Assembly: GCF_018333375.1 (NCBI RefSeq)
Contig: NZ_BORW01000032.1
Location: 1 to 64,000 of the forward strand
Length of the DNA: 64,000 nt
Direction: 5' to 3'
Origin: Paenibacillus cookii
GTDB taxonomy: Bacteria; Bacillota; Bacilli; Paenibacillales; Paenibacillaceae
Position numbers and translations under genes: made by a program. The notes beneath the pieces were generated by a model. The model was not told the origin of the DNA. It did not search any database and worked only from the letters and a program-made list of their open reading frames with translations. Positions 17,451 through 31,142 of the stretch are shown here, in pieces. Numbering within the stretch: position 1 is the first letter of the stretch; each line of letters starts with the position of its first letter.

Positions 17451-17890
17451 TAGATCACCTCGGTTTTACCGCCGGCAGCCTCGATCTTCTCTACCGCAGA
17501 TTGAGAGAACTTGTTTGCTTTTACAGTCAACTTCACGGTTACTTCACCGTTGCCAAGAATTTTGATGCCGCTTTTCGTGTTTTTCACTACGCCGCTCTCC
17601 ACCAAAATTTCAGGAGTAACTTCAGTGCCCTCTGCAAAGCTGTTCAGTTCCTCGATGTTAACAATCGCATACTCTTTCCGGGTAGGATTTACAAAACCAC
17701 GTTTTGGCAAACGACGATACAGCGGGTTTTGGCCACCCTCGAATCCAGGACGTACACCGCCGCCGGAACGAGCGTTTTGACCTTTGTGACCGCGACCGGA
17801 TGTTTTGCCCGTACCGCTACTTGTACCGCGACCTACGCGCTTGCGGTCTTTACGGGAACCCGCAGCAGAAGTAAGTTCATGTAACTTCAT
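17450..17890 (-). CDS. rplO: 50S ribosomal protein L15
   Basis: 146 residues from MKLHEL, with the glycine/arginine-rich N-terminal extension ([18 protein letters not shown]) that threads into 23S rRNA. The start at 17890 follows AGGAGGT; four further codons upstream are not needed. Its stop overlaps the secY start. Confidence 0.97.
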   Translation of the reverse strand: MKLHELTSAAGSRKDRKRVGRGTSSGTGKTSGRGHKGQNARSGGGVRPGFEGGQNPLYRRLPKRGFVNPTRKEYAIVNIEELNSFAEGTEVTPEILVESGVVKNTKSGIKILGNGEVTVKLTVKANKFSQSAVEKIEAAGGKTEVI

Positions 17891-17938
17891 CGTTCGTTGC
17901 ACCTCCTTAATATTTGTAGATTAATCTGCCTTAAGAGA

Positions 17939-18124
17939 TTAACCTTCAATTTCTTTAACGGATACCAGATGGCTCACTTTGTTGATCATACCGCGAATCG
18001 CAGGATTGTCGTTGTGCACCACGCTGGAGTTAAGTTTACGCAAGCCGAGAGTTTTCACGGTAGTACGCTGAGTTTCAGGACGACCGATTACACTGCGGAC
18101 GAGGGTAATTTGAAGTTTAGCCAT
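17939..18124 (-). CDS. rpmD: 50S ribosomal protein L30
   Basis: 61 residues, complete, with [20 protein letters not shown], the L30 signature. Between rpsE and rplO in the spc order. Confidence 0.97.
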   Translation of the reverse strand: MAKLQITLVRSVIGRPETQRTTVKTLGLRKLNSSVVHNDNPAIRGMINKVSHLVSVKEIEG

Positions 18125-18136
18125 GACATTCCCTCC

Positions 18137-18634
18137 TTAACCGAGCAGTTCTTCGACAGATTTGCCACGAAGTTTGGCAACCTCTTCAACGCGTTTCAGA
18201 CGGGACAAGCCCTCCAGAGTCGCGTTGACCATGTTCATGGAGTTCGAAGAACCCAAAGATTTTGTCAAGATGTCACCTACACCAGCCAGCTCGAGTACTG
18301 CACGAACAGGACCGCCGGCGATAACTCCGGTACCTTCGGAAGCTGGTTTCAACAGAACGCGTCCAGCGCCAAAGTGGCCGGTAACCAAGTGAGGAATGGT
18401 TGTTCCTACGATCGGAACGTGGATCAAGTTTTTCTTCGCATCTTCGATACCTTTGCGAATCGCGTCAGGTACTTCACCGGCTTTACCGATACCTGCACCG
18501 ACCCAGCCTTTGCCGTCGCCGACAACAACCAGTGCGCTGAAGCTGAAACGGCGTCCGCCTTTTACAACTTTAGCTACGCGGTTAATATTTACAACTCTTT
18601 CAGTCAGTTCTAAAGTGTTCGGATCTACACGCAA
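18137..18634 (-). CDS. rpsE: 30S ribosomal protein S5
   Basis: 165 residues with the [21 protein letters not shown] double-stranded RNA-binding domain and [12 protein letters not shown]. It guards decoding accuracy and carries the usual spectinomycin-loop region. Start is TTG at 18634 with AGGAGGT seven bases upstream, an uncommon start for such a highly made protein. Confidence 0.97.
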   Translation of the reverse strand: MRVDPNTLELTERVVNINRVAKVVKGGRRFSFSALVVVGDGKGWVGAGIGKAGEVPDAIRKGIEDAKKNLIHVPIVGTTIPHLVTGHFGAGRVLLKPASEGTGVIAGGPVRAVLELAGVGDILTKSLGSSNSMNMVNATLEGLSRLKRVEEVAKLRGKSVEELLG

Positions 18635-18660
18635 GTCGTTTACCTCCTTTTTAGAAATTC

Positions 18661-19029
18661 TTAGAATTCCAAGCCTGCTTCGCGCGCTGCTTCAGCCAGG
18701 GCTTGAATCCGTCCATGATACAGATATCCTCCACGGTCGAATACAACCGCTGTGTGTCCTTTTTCTTTTGCACGTTTTGCAACCAGTTCGCCGACTTGAC
18801 GAGCTGCTTCCACGCTGCCGCCGTTTTTCACGGAACCTCTCAGTTCTTTGTCAACCGTAGACGCGGATACAAGCGTTACGCCTGCAACGTCATCGATCAG
18901 CTGAGCATAGATATGTTTAGAAGAACGGAATACGTTCAAACGCGGACGAGCTGCGGTACCTTGGATTTTCTTACGCACACGCAGATGACGTTTGACACGC
19001 GCCTTGTTCTTATCCTGTTTTGTAATCAT
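18661..19029 (-). CDS. rplR: 50S ribosomal protein L18
   Basis: 122 residues with [20 protein letters not shown] and the C-terminal [23 protein letters not shown], the 5S rRNA-binding protein of the central protuberance. Complete. Confidence 0.98.
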   Translation of the reverse strand: MITKQDKNKARVKRHLRVRKKIQGTAARPRLNVFRSSKHIYAQLIDDVAGVTLVSASTVDKELRGSVKNGGSVEAARQVGELVAKRAKEKGHTAVVFDRGGYLYHGRIQALAEAAREAGLEF

Positions 19030-19112
19030 GACTTCCTTTTCACTCCTTTCAGTTTGCCATTACAGCTTCACTTTAAGACGCACAAGGCAAAAGACCGGTA
19101 AGCCTAGAAAGC

Positions 19113-19655
19113 TTATTTCTTCTTACCAGCTTTACCTTCCTTACGGATAATGCGTTCGCCTTCGTACTTAATCCCTTTGCCTTTATACGGTTCAGGTTCG
19201 CGAACGGAACGGATTTTAGCGGCATATGCACCTACGCGCTCTTTGTCGATCCCGCGAACGATGATTTTCGTAGTTGCAGGCACTTCGAATTCAATACCCG
19301 GTTCTGGAGTGATTTCAACAGGATGAGAGTAACCAACGTTCAGGACCAGCTTCTCTCCGGACTTGTTTGCACGATATCCGACCCCAACAAGTTCCAGAGA
19401 TTTCGAGAATCCTTCGGTTACGCCGCTCACCATGTTGTTGACAACGCTGCGGGTCGTGCCGTGAAGGGAACGATGCAGTTTGTTGTCGGATGGGCGTTCA
19501 ACGACGATTTCGTTGTTCTCAACCGTTACTTTCATATCTTTGTGAAGTTCACGAGTCAAAGAGCCTTTAGGTCCTTTAACAGTGATTACGCTGTTGTTCA
19601 GTGTGACATCCACACCGCTAGGTACTGCGATTGGTTTGCGACCAATACGGGACAT
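19113..19655 (-). CDS. rplF: 50S ribosomal protein L6
   Basis: 180 residues from MSRIGRKP, duplicated L6 fold, C-terminal [14 protein letters not shown] motif. The start at 19655 has AGGAGGT seven bases before it. Confidence 0.98.
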   Translation of the reverse strand: MSRIGRKPIAVPSGVDVTLNNSVITVKGPKGSLTRELHKDMKVTVENNEIVVERPSDNKLHRSLHGTTRSVVNNMVSGVTEGFSKSLELVGVGYRANKSGEKLVLNVGYSHPVEITPEPGIEFEVPATTKIIVRGIDKERVGAYAAKIRSVREPEPYKGKGIKYEGERIIRKEGKAGKKK

Positions 19656-19685
19656 GTGTTGCACCTCCTTGTTCTGTGACGTGTA

Positions 19686-20084
19686 TTACCAAACGTAGCA
19701 GATAACTTCTCCGCCAGCTTTGGATTGACGAGCTTCTTTGTCGGTCATAACTCCTTTGGAAGTGGAGATAATCGCAATTCCGAGACCGCCGAGTACACGA
19801 GGGATTTCGTTGCTCTTCGTGTATACGCGCAGACCTGGTTTGCTGATTCTCTTCAAGCCGGAGATAACGCGTTCGTTGTTAGGACCGTATTTCAGGAAAA
19901 CACGGATAATCCCTTGTTTATTATCTTCGATATATTCTGCATCACGGATGAAACCTTCACGCTTCAGGATTTCAGCGATTTGTTTTTTCATCGTCGAAGC
20001 AGGCATCTCAACTGTTTCGTGACGCACTGTGTTCGCGTTACGAATACGAGTAAGCATATCTGCAATTGGATCAGACATAGTCAT
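19686..20084 (-). CDS. rpsH: 30S ribosomal protein S8
   Basis: 132 residues, with [13 protein letters not shown] near the N-terminus and the [13 protein letters not shown] rRNA-binding motif. The first ATG at 20084 sits eight bases behind GGAGGT and was chosen over the second at 20078. S8 is an early 16S rRNA binder. Confidence 0.98.
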   Translation of the reverse strand: MTMSDPIADMLTRIRNANTVRHETVEMPASTMKKQIAEILKREGFIRDAEYIEDNKQGIIRVFLKYGPNNERVISGLKRISKPGLRVYTKSNEIPRVLGGLGIAIISTSKGVMTDKEARQSKAGGEVICYVW

Positions 20085-20116
20085 GTGTGTAAACCTCCTT
20101 CCCGATTATAAACTTC

Positions 20117-20302
20117 TTACCAGCTTGCTTTTTTCACGCCAGGGATCTGGCCTTTATAAGCTAATTCACGGAAACAAATTCTGCAAATTTTGAACTTTTG
20201 CAGTACCGAATGTGGACGACCACAACGTTCGCAACGTGTGTAAGCACGTACTTTGAACTTAGGCGTACGTTGTTGTTTTACTTTCATCGAAGTTTTTGCC
20301 AC
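20117..20302 (-). CDS. rpsN: 30S ribosomal protein S14, zinc-binding type Z
   Basis: 61 residues with C24xxC27 and C40xxC43, so the zinc-containing short form found in the spc operon of Bacillales. A zinc-free longer paralogue (rpsN2) may exist elsewhere but is not in this window. Confidence 0.98.
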   Translation of the reverse strand: MAKTSMKVKQQRTPKFKVRAYTRCERCGRPHSVLQKFKICRICFRELAYKGQIPGVKKASW

Positions 20303-20349
20303 TTAGCCTGACACCTCCTAAAAATTTTCGGAGAAATGGATTCGCGATC

Positions 20350-20892
20350 TTACTTCGCGAAAGGCATTCCCAATTGAGCGAGCAGCTCGCGGGACTCTTC
20401 GTCAGTTTTAGCCGTCGTTACGATAACGATATCCATACCGCGGACTTTATCCACTTTATCGTACTCGATCTCAGGGAAGATCAGTTGCTCCTTGAGGCCA
20501 AGCGTATAGTTTCCGCGTCCGTCGAATGCTTTCGTGGACACGCCGTGGAAGTCACGCACGCGTGGAAGAGTGATGTTGAACAATTTGTCCAGGAAGTAAT
20601 ACATGCGCTCACCGCGCAGCGTTACTTTCACACCGATCGGCATATTCTCACGCAATTTGAATCCTGCGATGGATTTTTTAGCACGAGTGATTACCGGTTT
20701 TTGACCAGCGATCAGCTGCATGTCGTTAACTGCGGAATCAAGCACTTTCGAGTTGGATACGGCATCACCCACACCCATGTTGATGACAACCTTCTCGATT
20801 TTAGGTACTTGCATAACAGTAGAATAGTTGAACTTCTGCATCAAAGCAGGAGTAACTTCATTCAAAAAACGTTCTTTCAATCTTGCTGCCAT
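20350..20892 (-). CDS. rplE: 50S ribosomal protein L5
   Basis: 180 residues with [20 protein letters not shown] and FPEIEYDKV, the L5 signatures. Binds 5S rRNA and contacts tRNA in the P site. Complete. Confidence 0.98.
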   Translation of the reverse strand: MAARLKERFLNEVTPALMQKFNYSTVMQVPKIEKVVINMGVGDAVSNSKVLDSAVNDMQLIAGQKPVITRAKKSIAGFKLRENMPIGVKVTLRGERMYYFLDKLFNITLPRVRDFHGVSTKAFDGRGNYTLGLKEQLIFPEIEYDKVDKVRGMDIVIVTTAKTDEESRELLAQLGMPFAK

Positions 20893-20923
20893 GAATCATA
20901 AACCTCCTTTCTTTAGCTCTCGA

Positions 20924-21277
20924 TTAGTCGATAACTTCTCCGGATCTTTTCGCTACGCGAACTTTCTTACCGTTATCGAGCACTTTATAACCAATGCGGG
21001 TTACTTTGCCGCTCTTCGGATCGATATGCATCACGTTGGATACATGGATTGGCGCTTCCTGTTCGATGATTCCGCCTTGCGGGTTCATTTGGTTAGGCTT
21101 TTGGTGTTTTTTCACCATGTTCACGCCTTCCACCAGCACGCGGTTTTCACGAGGATAAGCTGCAATGACACGGCCTTTTTTGCCTTTGTCTTTACCGCTG
21201 ATCACCATCACCGTATCGTCTTTTTTAACGTGAAGCTTGTTGTTGTAGGATTCCAGAACCTTTTTCACTTTTGGCAT
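20924..21277 (-). CDS. rplX: 50S ribosomal protein L24
   Basis: 117 residues with the KOW segment ([18 protein letters not shown]), an assembly initiator near the exit tunnel. Complete. The gap to rplN holds a small GCTTGCC-ttc-GGCAAG hairpin. Confidence 0.98.
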   Translation of the reverse strand: MPKVKKVLESYNNKLHVKKDDTVMVISGKDKGKKGRVIAAYPRENRVLVEGVNMVKKHQKPNQMNPQGGIIEQEAPIHVSNVMHIDPKSGKVTRIGYKVLDNGKKVRVAKRSGEVID

Positions 21278-21356
21278 TCGTTACACCTCCTGCGGCTTGC
21301 CTTCGGCAAGATAACTTGGAACGATTTATTCAATCGGGTATCCGATCAATTCAGTC

Positions 21357-21725
21357 TTAGATAACTTCCGGCGCCAAGGAAACGATTTTCATGAAGTCTT
21401 TATCACGAAGTTCACGTGCCACCGGTCCGAAAATACGAGTTCCGCGTGGGCTCTTGTCGTCTTTAACAACAACCGCTGCGTTTTCGTCAAATGCAATGTA
21501 AGATCCGTCCTTACGGCGAACGGAACGTTTCGTACGAACGACAACAGCCTTGACTACGTCACCTTTTTTGACAACGCCGCCTGGTGTTGCTTGTTTTACG
21601 GAACAAACGATCAAATCCCCAATCGCTGCAGTACGACGTCCTGTTCCTCCCAATACGCGGATACACATCAGTTCCTTCGCACCGGAATTGTCAGCTACTT
21701 GCAGACGTGTAAATGGTTGAATCAT
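21357..21725 (-). CDS. rplN: 50S ribosomal protein L14
   Basis: 122 residues, starting [19 protein letters not shown], with [14 protein letters not shown] and the C-terminal [12 protein letters not shown]. Complete. Confidence 0.98.
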   Translation of the reverse strand: MIQPFTRLQVADNSGAKELMCIRVLGGTGRRTAAIGDLIVCSVKQATPGGVVKKGDVVKAVVVRTKRSVRRKDGSYIAFDENAAVVVKDDKSPRGTRIFGPVARELRDKDFMKIVSLAPEVI

Positions 21726-21763
21726 TGGAATTTCCTCCTTTCGGGAAAACTGTCGTTATATCT

Positions 21764-22030
21764 TTAGATGATAACCGCTTTTTCAACGACTTCTACCAGT
21801 CTCCAGCGTTTGTCTTTGGAGAGTGGACGAGTTTCCATGATTTTAACGGTATCTCCGATTTGTGCAGTGTTGTTCTCATCATGCGCTTTAAATTTTTTCG
21901 TGTATTTAATGCGCTTGTGATAGAGATCATGCTTCTTGTAAGTTTCAACAGCTACGACGATGGTTTTATCCATTTTGTCGCTGACAACTTTACCGATTTG
22001 CACTTTACGAGCATTGCGTTCTTCGCTCAT
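21764..22030 (-). CDS. rpsQ: 30S ribosomal protein S17
   Basis: 88 residues, an OB fold with [14 protein letters not shown] and [14 protein letters not shown] motifs. A primary 16S rRNA binder. Complete. Confidence 0.98.
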   Translation of the reverse strand: MSEERNARKVQIGKVVSDKMDKTIVVAVETYKKHDLYHKRIKYTKKFKAHDENNTAQIGDTVKIMETRPLSKDKRWRLVEVVEKAVII

Positions 22031-22073
22031 CGTTAGCCTCCTTCCTGAATACAGGCAAAAATGACTGCATCAA

Positions 22074-22271
22074 TTAACTAATCCCAAGTTCTCTTTCACG
22101 GATGACGGTTTTAGCACGAGCTATTTCCCTGCGCACATCACGGATCCGAGTCGGGTTATCAAGCTGTCCGGTAGCCAATTGAAAACGGAGGTTAAAGAGT
22201 TCTTCTTTAAAGCCCGCAATCTTTTGCTCAATTTCTGCAGTGGTCAAGTTACGCAGATCATTAGCTTTCAT
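22074..22271 (-). CDS. rpmC: 50S ribosomal protein L29
   Basis: 65 residues starting [10 protein letters not shown], two helices, with [13 protein letters not shown]. It lies at the exit tunnel and helps bind trigger factor and SRP. The start overlaps the end of rplP by 11 bases, so translation is probably coupled; eight further codons upstream are in frame but inside rplP. Confidence 0.96.
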   Translation of the reverse strand: MKANDLRNLTTAEIEQKIAGFKEELFNLRFQLATGQLDNPTRIRDVRREIARAKTVIRERELGIS

Positions 22272-22695
22272 TTGCTTCACCACCCAATTCTTCACGTTTC
22301 ACAAACTTCGTTTTGATCGGCAGCTTGTGAGCGGCGAGACGCATCGCTTCGCGAGCAACTTCCTCTGGCACGCCTCCAAGTTCAAACATAATCTTGCCTG
22401 GTTTGACAACTGCGACCCATTTTTCAACGTTACCTTTACCGCTACCCATACGAACCTCAAGAGGTTTTTGAGTAATCGGCTTATCCGGGAAAATTTTAAT
22501 CCAGACTTTACCACCGCGGCGGATGTAACGAGTCATCGCGATACGCGCTGCTTCGATTTGGCGGTTCGTAATCCAGGATGGCTCCAAAGCCTGCAAGCCG
22601 TATTCGCCGAAGCTCACTTCAGTGCCGCCTTTTGCCATACCTTTCATGTGACCGCGCTGCTGCTTGCGGTGTTTTACACGTTTTGGTACCAACAT
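22261..22695 (-). CDS. rplP: 50S ribosomal protein L16
   Basis: 144 residues, starting [15 protein letters not shown], with the basic [11 protein letters not shown] segment. It helps form the A site. Three bases separate it from rpsC. Confidence 0.98.
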   Translation of the reverse strand: MLVPKRVKHRKQQRGHMKGMAKGGTEVSFGEYGLQALEPSWITNRQIEAARIAMTRYIRRGGKVWIKIFPDKPITQKPLEVRMGSGKGNVEKWVAVVKPGKIMFELGGVPEEVAREAMRLAAHKLPIKTKFVKREELGGEANES

Positions 22696-22697
22696 GA

Positions 22698-23363
22698 TTA
22701 GTTGCCTCCTTCCTGAGCTACTTGTTTCTTAGCTGTAGGAAGAACCTCTCCACGATAGATCCATACTTTTACGCCGATACGGCCGTAAGTCGTATGCGCT
22801 TCAGCTGTACCGTAGTCGATGTCAGCACGAAGTGTATGAAGTGGAACAGTTCCTTCACTGTAGCCTTCTGTACGAGCGATTTCAGCGCCGCCAAGACGTC
22901 CGCTGACTTGAGTTTTGATACCTTTAGCGCCTGCACGCATCGTTCTTTGGATTGCTTGTTTCAGTGCACGACGGAAAGAAACGCGGCGTTCCAATTGTTG
23001 TGCAATGCTTTCTGCAACCAGAATAGCGTCCATGTCCGCTTGCTTGATTTCAGAAATGTTGATGTGAACTTTTTTGCCGCCTGCAATTTTCGTAACTTGG
23101 TTCCGCAGTACTTCGACTTCAGAACCACCTTTACCGATAACCATGCCTGGTTTCGCAGTGTGGATCGTTACGTTCACACGGTTTGCCGCTCTTTCGATTT
23201 CGATGCGAGATACGGCAGAGTCTTTCAATTTATTTTTAAGGTATTCACGAATTTTAACGTCTTCCAGCAAAAGATTTCCGAAATCTTTGCCTGCATACCA
23301 TTTCGATTCCCAATCACGGATAATACCGATCCGGAGTCCGACTGGATTTACCTTTTGGCCCAC
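22698..23363 (-). CDS. rpsC: 30S ribosomal protein S3
   Basis: 221 residues with a KH domain ([20 protein letters not shown]) and a C-terminal S3 domain ending [15 protein letters not shown]. It lines the mRNA entry channel with helicase function. Complete. Confidence 0.98.
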   Translation of the reverse strand: MGQKVNPVGLRIGIIRDWESKWYAGKDFGNLLLEDVKIREYLKNKLKDSAVSRIEIERAANRVNVTIHTAKPGMVIGKGGSEVEVLRNQVTKIAGGKKVHINISEIKQADMDAILVAESIAQQLERRVSFRRALKQAIQRTMRAGAKGIKTQVSGRLGGAEIARTEGYSEGTVPLHTLRADIDYGTAEAHTTYGRIGVKVWIYRGEVLPTAKKQVAQEGGN

Positions 23364-23376
23364 ACGTTATCCCTCC

Positions 23377-23709
23377 TTATTTTTCAGATACCACCAAAGT
23401 AATGTGGCTGGTGCGCTTGTTGATTCGGCTCGCACGGCCCATGGCGCGTGGACGGAATCTCTTCATGGTTGGCCCTTGGTTCACATAAACCTGGCTAACA
23501 ACCAAATTGTTAATATCCATCGAGTAGTTATGCTCAGCATTGGCGATCGCCGAGTTCAGCAGCTTCTCTACGACCAGGGAAGCCGATTTTGGAGTGTGGC
23601 GAAGAATGGCAATGGCCTCACCAACTTGCTTACCGCGGATCAAGTCAACCACGAGCTTGACTTTACGAGGAGCAATCCGGATCGATCTGGCATGTGCTTT
23701 TGCTTCCAT
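23377..23709 (-). CDS. rplV: 50S ribosomal protein L22
   Basis: 110 residues with the hairpin loop [16 protein letters not shown] that lines the exit tunnel; this loop is of wild-type length, so no macrolide-type insertion or deletion is seen. Complete. Confidence 0.98.
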   Translation of the reverse strand: MEAKAHARSIRIAPRKVKLVVDLIRGKQVGEAIAILRHTPKSASLVVEKLLNSAIANAEHNYSMDINNLVVSQVYVNQGPTMKRFRPRAMGRASRINKRTSHITLVVSEK

Positions 23710-23744
23710 TTGTTTTACCTCCTCTCAAACAAAGAGCTTCAGTT

Positions 23745-24023
23745 TTATCTTCTTGTTTTCTTGTCATCGTCCGTATGACCTTTGTAAGTACGCGTTGGCG
23801 CGAACTCGCCCAACTTGTGACCTACCATGTCTTCCGTTACGTATACAGGAACGTGCTTGCGTCCATCATATACACCGAACGTGTGACCGATAAATTGCGG
23901 GAAAATCGTAGAGCGGCGGGACCAAGTCTTGATAACAGCCTTTTTGTTCGACTCATTCATCGCTTCTACCTTTTTCAACAGGTACCCATCAACGAAAGGT
24001 CCTTTTTTCAAACTGCGACTCAT
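23745..24023 (-). CDS. rpsS: 30S ribosomal protein S19
   Basis: 92 residues, starting [12 protein letters not shown], with the conserved [15 protein letters not shown]. It contacts S13 and A-site tRNA. Complete. Confidence 0.98.
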   Translation of the reverse strand: MSRSLKKGPFVDGYLLKKVEAMNESNKKAVIKTWSRRSTIFPQFIGHTFGVYDGRKHVPVYVTEDMVGHKLGEFAPTRTYKGHTDDDKKTRR

Positions 24024-24092
24024 CTATAAAATCCTCCCTTCGTCCAATCTCTCGTTACTTTCGGCACTTCACAAAGTTATGCACAGCGTGCA

Positions 24093-24923
24093 TTATTTTG
24101 TGCGGCGGCGAACGATATATTTGTCAGAAGCTTTTCCTTTTTTACGCGTTTTGTAACCAAGGGTTGGTTTGCCCCATGGAGACATAGGCGATTTACGTCC
24201 GATTGGAGCGCGGCCTTCACCACCACCGTGAGGGTGATCGTTAGGGTTCATGACGACACCGCGAACTTCAGGACGTTGTCCGAGCCAGCGGCTGCGGCCT
24301 GCTTTACCGATTTTGACCAATTCATGGTCTTCGTTGCCTACGGAACCGATCGTTGCGCGGCAAACTTTCAGAAGCTTGCGAACTTCGCCGGAAGACAAAC
24401 GTACGGATACGTATTTCTCTTCTTTACCAAGAAGCTGAGCTTCGGTACCGGCAGCGCGAACCAATTGTCCGCCTTTGCCTGGCTTCAGTTCGATGTTGTG
24501 GATAACGGTACCTACCGGAATGTTTTCCAGCGGAAGTGCGTTACCGATTTTGATGTCGGCGTTAGGGCCGGATTCGATCTTGTCTCCGACTTTCAGACCT
24601 TTTGGAGCGAGAATGTAACGTTTCTCTCCGTCTGCATAGTGGATCAGAGCGATATTGGAAGTACGGTTCGGATCATACTCGATCGTAGCAACGGTACCTG
24701 GTATGCCATCTTTCGTACGTTTGAAATCGATGATGCGGTATTTACGCTTATGTCCGCCGCCGTGATGACGAACAGTAATTTTACCTTGGTTGTTGCGGCC
24801 GGCTTTTTTGCTCAGCGGCGCCAAGAGCGATTTCTCCGGCTGGTTTGTCGTGATCTCTTCGAACGTAGAGACCGACATGTTACGTCTTGCCGGGGAAGTC
24901 GGTTTATACTTTTTAATAGGCAC
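24093..24923 (-). CDS. rplB: 50S ribosomal protein L2
   Basis: 276 residues with the peptidyl-transferase-adjacent motif [19 protein letters not shown] including the conserved His (about residue 229). Needed for subunit joining. Complete. Confidence 0.98.
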   Translation of the reverse strand: MPIKKYKPTSPARRNMSVSTFEEITTNQPEKSLLAPLSKKAGRNNQGKITVRHHGGGHKRKYRIIDFKRTKDGIPGTVATIEYDPNRTSNIALIHYADGEKRYILAPKGLKVGDKIESGPNADIKIGNALPLENIPVGTVIHNIELKPGKGGQLVRAAGTEAQLLGKEEKYVSVRLSSGEVRKLLKVCRATIGSVGNEDHELVKIGKAGRSRWLGQRPEVRGVVMNPNDHPHGGGEGRAPIGRKSPMSPWGKPTLGYKTRKKGKASDKYIVRRRTK

Positions 24924-24935
24924 GTTTACTCCTCC

Positions 24936-25229
24936 TTACTCTACAGATTCAAAAAACTCGAGCGGTTTGCTGTCTTGGCTCAGCGTTACGATGGCTTTTT
25001 TCCACTCGGTTGTGTAACCGTTGTAGCGGCCATAACGTTTTGGCTTCGCTGGGACGCGCATAGTATTAACATTAGTCACTTTCACTTTGAAAATAGACTC
25101 AACGGCTTGTTTGATCTCGGTTTTGTTGGCACGGATGTCAACCTCAAAAGCATACTTCATGTCGCTCATGTAGTCGACCGTACGTTCCGTAATCACCGGA
25201 CGTTTGATAATATCACGAGGGTCTTTCAT
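24936..25229 (-). CDS. rplW: 50S ribosomal protein L23
   Basis: 97 residues, starting [15 protein letters not shown]. It forms the docking site for trigger factor and SRP at the exit tunnel. Its ATG overlaps the rplD stop by one base (TAATG). Confidence 0.98.
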   Translation of the reverse strand: MKDPRDIIKRPVITERTVDYMSDMKYAFEVDIRANKTEIKQAVESIFKVKVTNVNTMRVPAKPKRYGRYNGYTTEWKKAIVTLSQDSKPLEFFESVE

Positions 25230-25852
25230 TACGCGAGCACCTCCTCTACCTTCTGAACTGCTTCTTTCGTAATGATCAGCTTGTCGTACAGAAGTACGTC
25301 AAGAACATTAATGCCGTCTGCCGCTACGAATTTCACGCCAGGAATATTACGAGCGGAAAGAGCCACATTATCATCATAGCTAGGAGCCACGATCAGAGCT
25401 TTGCGTTCCACTTTCAGGTTGTTCAGGATGGTTGCGAATTCCTTGGTTTTAGGAGCGTTCAACGCAAGTGCATCCAGAACGATGATGTTGTTGTCGATCA
25501 CTTTGGAAGACAACGCAGATTTGATCGCCAGACGACGAACTTTTTTAGGAAGTTTGAACGAGTAGCTGCGTGGCGTTGGGCCAAACACAGTACCGCCGCC
25601 TTTCCATTGTGGTGCACGGATCGAACCTTGACGAGCACGCCCTGTGCCTTTTTGTTTCCAAGGCTTACGTCCGCCGCCGCGCACTTCAGAACGGCCTTTC
25701 ACTTTATGCGTACCGCGACGCAAAGATGCTCTTTGCAGCAATACGGCTTGGTTCATGACATGAACGTTTGGCGTAATACCGAATACCGCATCGTTCAGTT
25801 CCAATTCTTCTACTTGGCTTCCGCTAACGTTAAACACGGATACTTTTGGCAT
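25229..25852 (-). CDS. rplD: 50S ribosomal protein L4
   Basis: 207 residues with the tunnel loop [13 protein letters not shown] (around 65-80) of usual length. In Gram-negative bacteria L4 represses its own S10 operon; here a structured leader before rpsJ might serve a similar purpose, which is an inference. Complete. Confidence 0.98.
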   Translation of the reverse strand: MPKVSVFNVSGSQVEELELNDAVFGITPNVHVMNQAVLLQRASLRRGTHKVKGRSEVRGGGRKPWKQKGTGRARQGSIRAPQWKGGGTVFGPTPRSYSFKLPKKVRRLAIKSALSSKVIDNNIIVLDALALNAPKTKEFATILNNLKVERKALIVAPSYDDNVALSARNIPGVKFVAADGINVLDVLLYDKLIITKEAVQKVEEVLA

Positions 25853-25878
25853 TTATTGTTCCTCCTTTCCTTAGGTGA

Positions 25879-26502
25879 TTATTTTTTCACCGTTTCACTA
25901 ATTTTCACGAAGCTGTTTTTAGGGCCTGGGATGGCACCTTTGATCAGCAGTACGTTGCGCTCTGCGTCAACTTTAACAATCTCAAGCTTTTGAACCGTAA
26001 CGGTCACATGACCCATATGTCCTGGAAGGTGTTTACCTTTAGGAACGCGGTTTGCTTGAATGGAGCCCATGGAACCAGGTCCGCGATGGTAACGGGAACC
26101 GTGAGCCATCGGTCCGCGGCTTTGTCCCCAACGTTTGATAACACCTTGGAAACCTTTACCTTTGGACGTGCCGGTTACGTCAACATACTCGCCTTCCGCA
26201 AAAATGTCAGCTTTCAGCTCTTGGCCAACCTCGTATGCTCCGAGGTCAACACCGCGGATTTCGCGAACGTAGCGCTTAGGTGCAGTATTAGCCTTTTTGG
26301 CATGTCCTGCTTCCGGTTTATTGGCACTTTTTTCTTTTTTATCGGAGAAACCGATTTGGATCGCTTCGTATCCATCGTTCTCGACATCTTTCTTTTGCAG
26401 AACAACGCAAGGACCTGCTTCCACTACAGTTACAGGAATTACATTACCTTCAGCGGTAAATACTTGAGTCATTCCGAGTTTTTTTCCTAAGATACCTTTC
26501 AT
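25879..26502 (-). CDS. rplC: 50S ribosomal protein L3
   Basis: 207 residues, starting [15 protein letters not shown], with the central loop [20 protein letters not shown] near the peptidyl transferase centre. Complete. Confidence 0.98.
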   Translation of the reverse strand: MKGILGKKLGMTQVFTAEGNVIPVTVVEAGPCVVLQKKDVENDGYEAIQIGFSDKKEKSANKPEAGHAKKANTAPKRYVREIRGVDLGAYEVGQELKADIFAEGEYVDVTGTSKGKGFQGVIKRWGQSRGPMAHGSRYHRGPGSMGSIQANRVPKGKHLPGHMGHVTVTVQKLEIVKVDAERNVLLIKGAIPGPKNSFVKISETVKK

Positions 26503-26544
26503 GTTGACACCTCTTTTCCCTTCTTAATCCCTTTGATTCGGAAA

Positions 26545-26991
<447 letters not shown>

Positions 26992-27020
26992 ATTATATAG
27001 AAAGATTGGGCGTAATGCAA
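26992..27020 (-). promoter_or_regulatory. sigma-A promoter of the S10-spc cluster
   Basis: TTGCAT (27015-27020), 17-bp spacer, perfect TATAAT (26992-26997) on the minus strand. It lies just behind the tuf terminator and is the most obvious promoter for rpsJ and the genes that follow. Confidence 0.8.
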
Positions 27021-27031
27021 GCTTTAATAAG

Positions 27032-27076
27032 AAAAAAAGCAAAAGGCACTTCCCGGAAAAAGAAGTACCTTTTGCA
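27032..27076 (-). terminator. terminator of the tuf transcript
   Basis: Minus strand: GCAAAAGGTACTTC-loop-GAAGTGCCTTTTGC followed by seven T. A strong, nearly perfect 14-bp stem separating tuf from the S10 promoter. Confidence 0.92.
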
Positions 27077-27190
27077 TTCCTTGCGTTTACGTCACAACGT
27101 TACTCGTTCCAGCACAATGTTGCATATAATATATCGTTCAGACTCCGGAATTTGAAGCTTCGTTACCGAAGCTGCTTCATTCCAAAATCA

Positions 27191-28381
27191 TTACTTGATG
27201 ATGCTTGCTACTGCACCGGCGCCAACCGTACGTCCGCCTTCGCGAATGGAGAATTTCGTTCCTTCTTCGATCGCGATTGGGGAGATCAGTTGTACAGTTA
27301 CAGTGATGTTGTCGCCAGGCATAACCATTTCAGTTCCTTCTGGCAGGTTGATGATACCTGTTACGTCCGTTGTACGGAAGTAGAACTGTGGACGGTATCC
27401 AGAGAAGAAAGGCTTGTGACGGCCACCTTCTTCTTTAGTCAGTACGTAAACTTGAGCAGTAAACTCAGTGTGTGGGTTTACGGAAGCTGGTTTAGCAAGT
27501 ACTTGACCGCGTTCGATTTCTTTACGGTCTACACCGCGAAGAAGAGCACCGATGTTGTCGCCGGCTTGAGCGGAGTCAAGCAATTTGCGGAACATTTCAA
27601 CGCCGGTAACGACGGATTTTTTAGTTTCTTCAGCAATACCGACGATTTCAACTTCGTCGCCGACTTTAACTGTTCCACGCTCTACGCGGCCAGTAGCAAC
27701 GGTACCGCGGCCAGTGATGGAGAACACGTCTTCGACTGGCATAAGGAAAGGTTTGTCAGTGTCGCGCTCTGGAGTTGGGATGTACTCGTCGATGATGTTG
27801 AACATTTCAACGATTTTTTCAGCCCACTCGCCGTCTGGGTTTTGCAGAGCTTCACGAGCGGAACCGCGGATGATTGGAGTGTCGTCGCCTGGGAATTCAT
27901 ATTCGCTCAGGAGATCGCGCACTTCCATTTCAACCAGTTCAAGCAGTTCGTCGTCTTCAACCATGTCGCATTTGTTCAGGAATACGACGATGTAAGGAAC
28001 GCCTACCTGACGGGACAACAGGATGTGTTCGCGAGTTTGCGGCATTGGGCCGTCAGCTGCGGATACAACCAGGATTGCGCCGTCCATTTGAGCTGCGCCA
28101 GTGATCATGTTTTTAACGTAGTCGGCGTGTCCTGGGCAGTCAACGTGTGCATAGTGACGAGCAGGAGTTTCGTATTCTACGTGTGCAGTAGAGATCGTGA
28201 TACCGCGTTCGCGCTCTTCTGGAGCTTTGTCGATTTGGTCGAATGCTACGGCAGCGCCACCGTATTTTTTGGACAATACAGTTGTGATTGCTGCAGTCAA
28301 AGTAGTTTTACCATGGTCGACGTGACCAATCGTGCCAATGTTAACGTGCGGTTTAGTACGTTCAAATTTAGCCTTTGCCAT
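27191..28381 (-). CDS. tuf: translation elongation factor Tu
   Basis: 396 residues: GTPase domain with GHVDHGKTT (about 18-26), DCPGH and NKCD motifs, then two beta-barrel domains. It delivers aminoacyl-tRNA to the ribosome. Start at 28381 (MAKAKFER) follows AAGGAGG; three further codons upstream are in frame. It is the last gene of the rpsL-rpsG-fusA-tuf unit. Confidence 0.99.
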   Translation of the reverse strand: MAKAKFERTKPHVNIGTIGHVDHGKTTLTAAITTVLSKKYGGAAVAFDQIDKAPEERERGITISTAHVEYETPARHYAHVDCPGHADYVKNMITGAAQMDGAILVVSAADGPMPQTREHILLSRQVGVPYIVVFLNKCDMVEDDELLELVEMEVRDLLSEYEFPGDDTPIIRGSAREALQNPDGEWAEKIVEMFNIIDEYIPTPERDTDKPFLMPVEDVFSITGRGTVATGRVERGTVKVGDEVEIVGIAEETKKSVVTGVEMFRKLLDSAQAGDNIGALLRGVDRKEIERGQVLAKPASVNPHTEFTAQVYVLTKEEGGRHKPFFSGYRPQFYFRTTDVTGIINLPEGTEMVMPGDNITVTVQLISPIAIEEGTKFSIREGGRTVGAGAVASIIK

Positions 28382-28423
28382 TTTGAACAATTCCTCCTTA
28401 AATGGAATAAATGTTGTATGTTT

Positions 28424-28437
28424 ATGCCGGCCGGCAT
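28424..28437. repeat. perfect 14-bp palindrome in the fusA-tuf gap
   Basis: ATGCCGGCCGGCAT reads the same on both strands and lies 43 bp before the tuf start. It can form a small hairpin in the mRNA or bind a dimeric protein; no function is assigned. Confidence 0.5.
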
Positions 28438-28491
28438 TTATGCAGGGTTTCTTGGATGTTAATGTTCCGGCCAGTCTTTAAAACGTAAAAC

Positions 28492-30573
<2,082 letters not shown>

Positions 30574-30623
30574 GAAAATAGTCTCCCTTCAAAATTGAAG
30601 TGTAATATATGATGAACTGAATC

Positions 30624-31094
30624 CTACCAGCGGTAGTGAGCAAACGCTTTGTTCGCCTCAGCCATTTTGTGCGTGTCTTCGCGTTTCTTGACGGAAGCGC
30701 CTGTGTTGTTGGATGCATCGATGATCTCTGCAGCCAAACGCTCTTCCATCGTTTTCTCACCGCGGCTGCGGGAGTAGTTTACGAGCCAACGAAGTCCGAG
30801 AGCTGTACGTCTCTCTGGTTTTACTTCGATAGGCACCTGGTAGTTCGCACCACCGACACGGCGAGCTTTAACTTCCAGTACTGGCATGATGTTTTTGATG
30901 GCTGCTTCAAATACTTCCATAGGATCTTTACCCGTACGTTCTTGAATCAGGTTGAACGCGTTGTAAAGAATGCTTTGAGCAACACCTCTCTTACCATCCA
31001 GCATGATGCGGTTGATCAGACGAGTAACCAGCTTGCTGTTGTACACCGGATCTGGCAGCACGTCTCTTTTGGCAACTGGACCTTTGCGTGGCAT
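30624..31094 (-). CDS. rpsG: 30S ribosomal protein S7
   Basis: 156 residues, starting [16 protein letters not shown], ending NKAFAHYRW. It nucleates assembly of the 30S head. Complete, 48 bp behind rpsL. Confidence 0.98.
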   Translation of the reverse strand: MPRKGPVAKRDVLPDPVYNSKLVTRLINRIMLDGKRGVAQSILYNAFNLIQERTGKDPMEVFEAAIKNIMPVLEVKARRVGGANYQVPIEVKPERRTALGLRWLVNYSRSRGEKTMEERLAAEIIDASNNTGASVKKREDTHKMAEANKAFAHYRW

Positions 31095-31142
31095 GGATAT
31101 CCCCCTTTCTTACGTCTTGGTTCTTACAAAGCGGTTAGCCGC

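Noticed and set aside
23745-24923. Possible CRISPR, insertion sequence or tRNA in the ribosomal block and elsewhere
   Set aside because: No spaced direct repeats, terminal inverted repeats with a transposase, or cloverleaf sequence were seen anywhere in the window; only ordinary genes.
27152-28462. Open frame of 436 codons on the plus strand opposite tuf
   Set aside because: Shadow of tuf; composition is the reverse complement of a highly biased gene.
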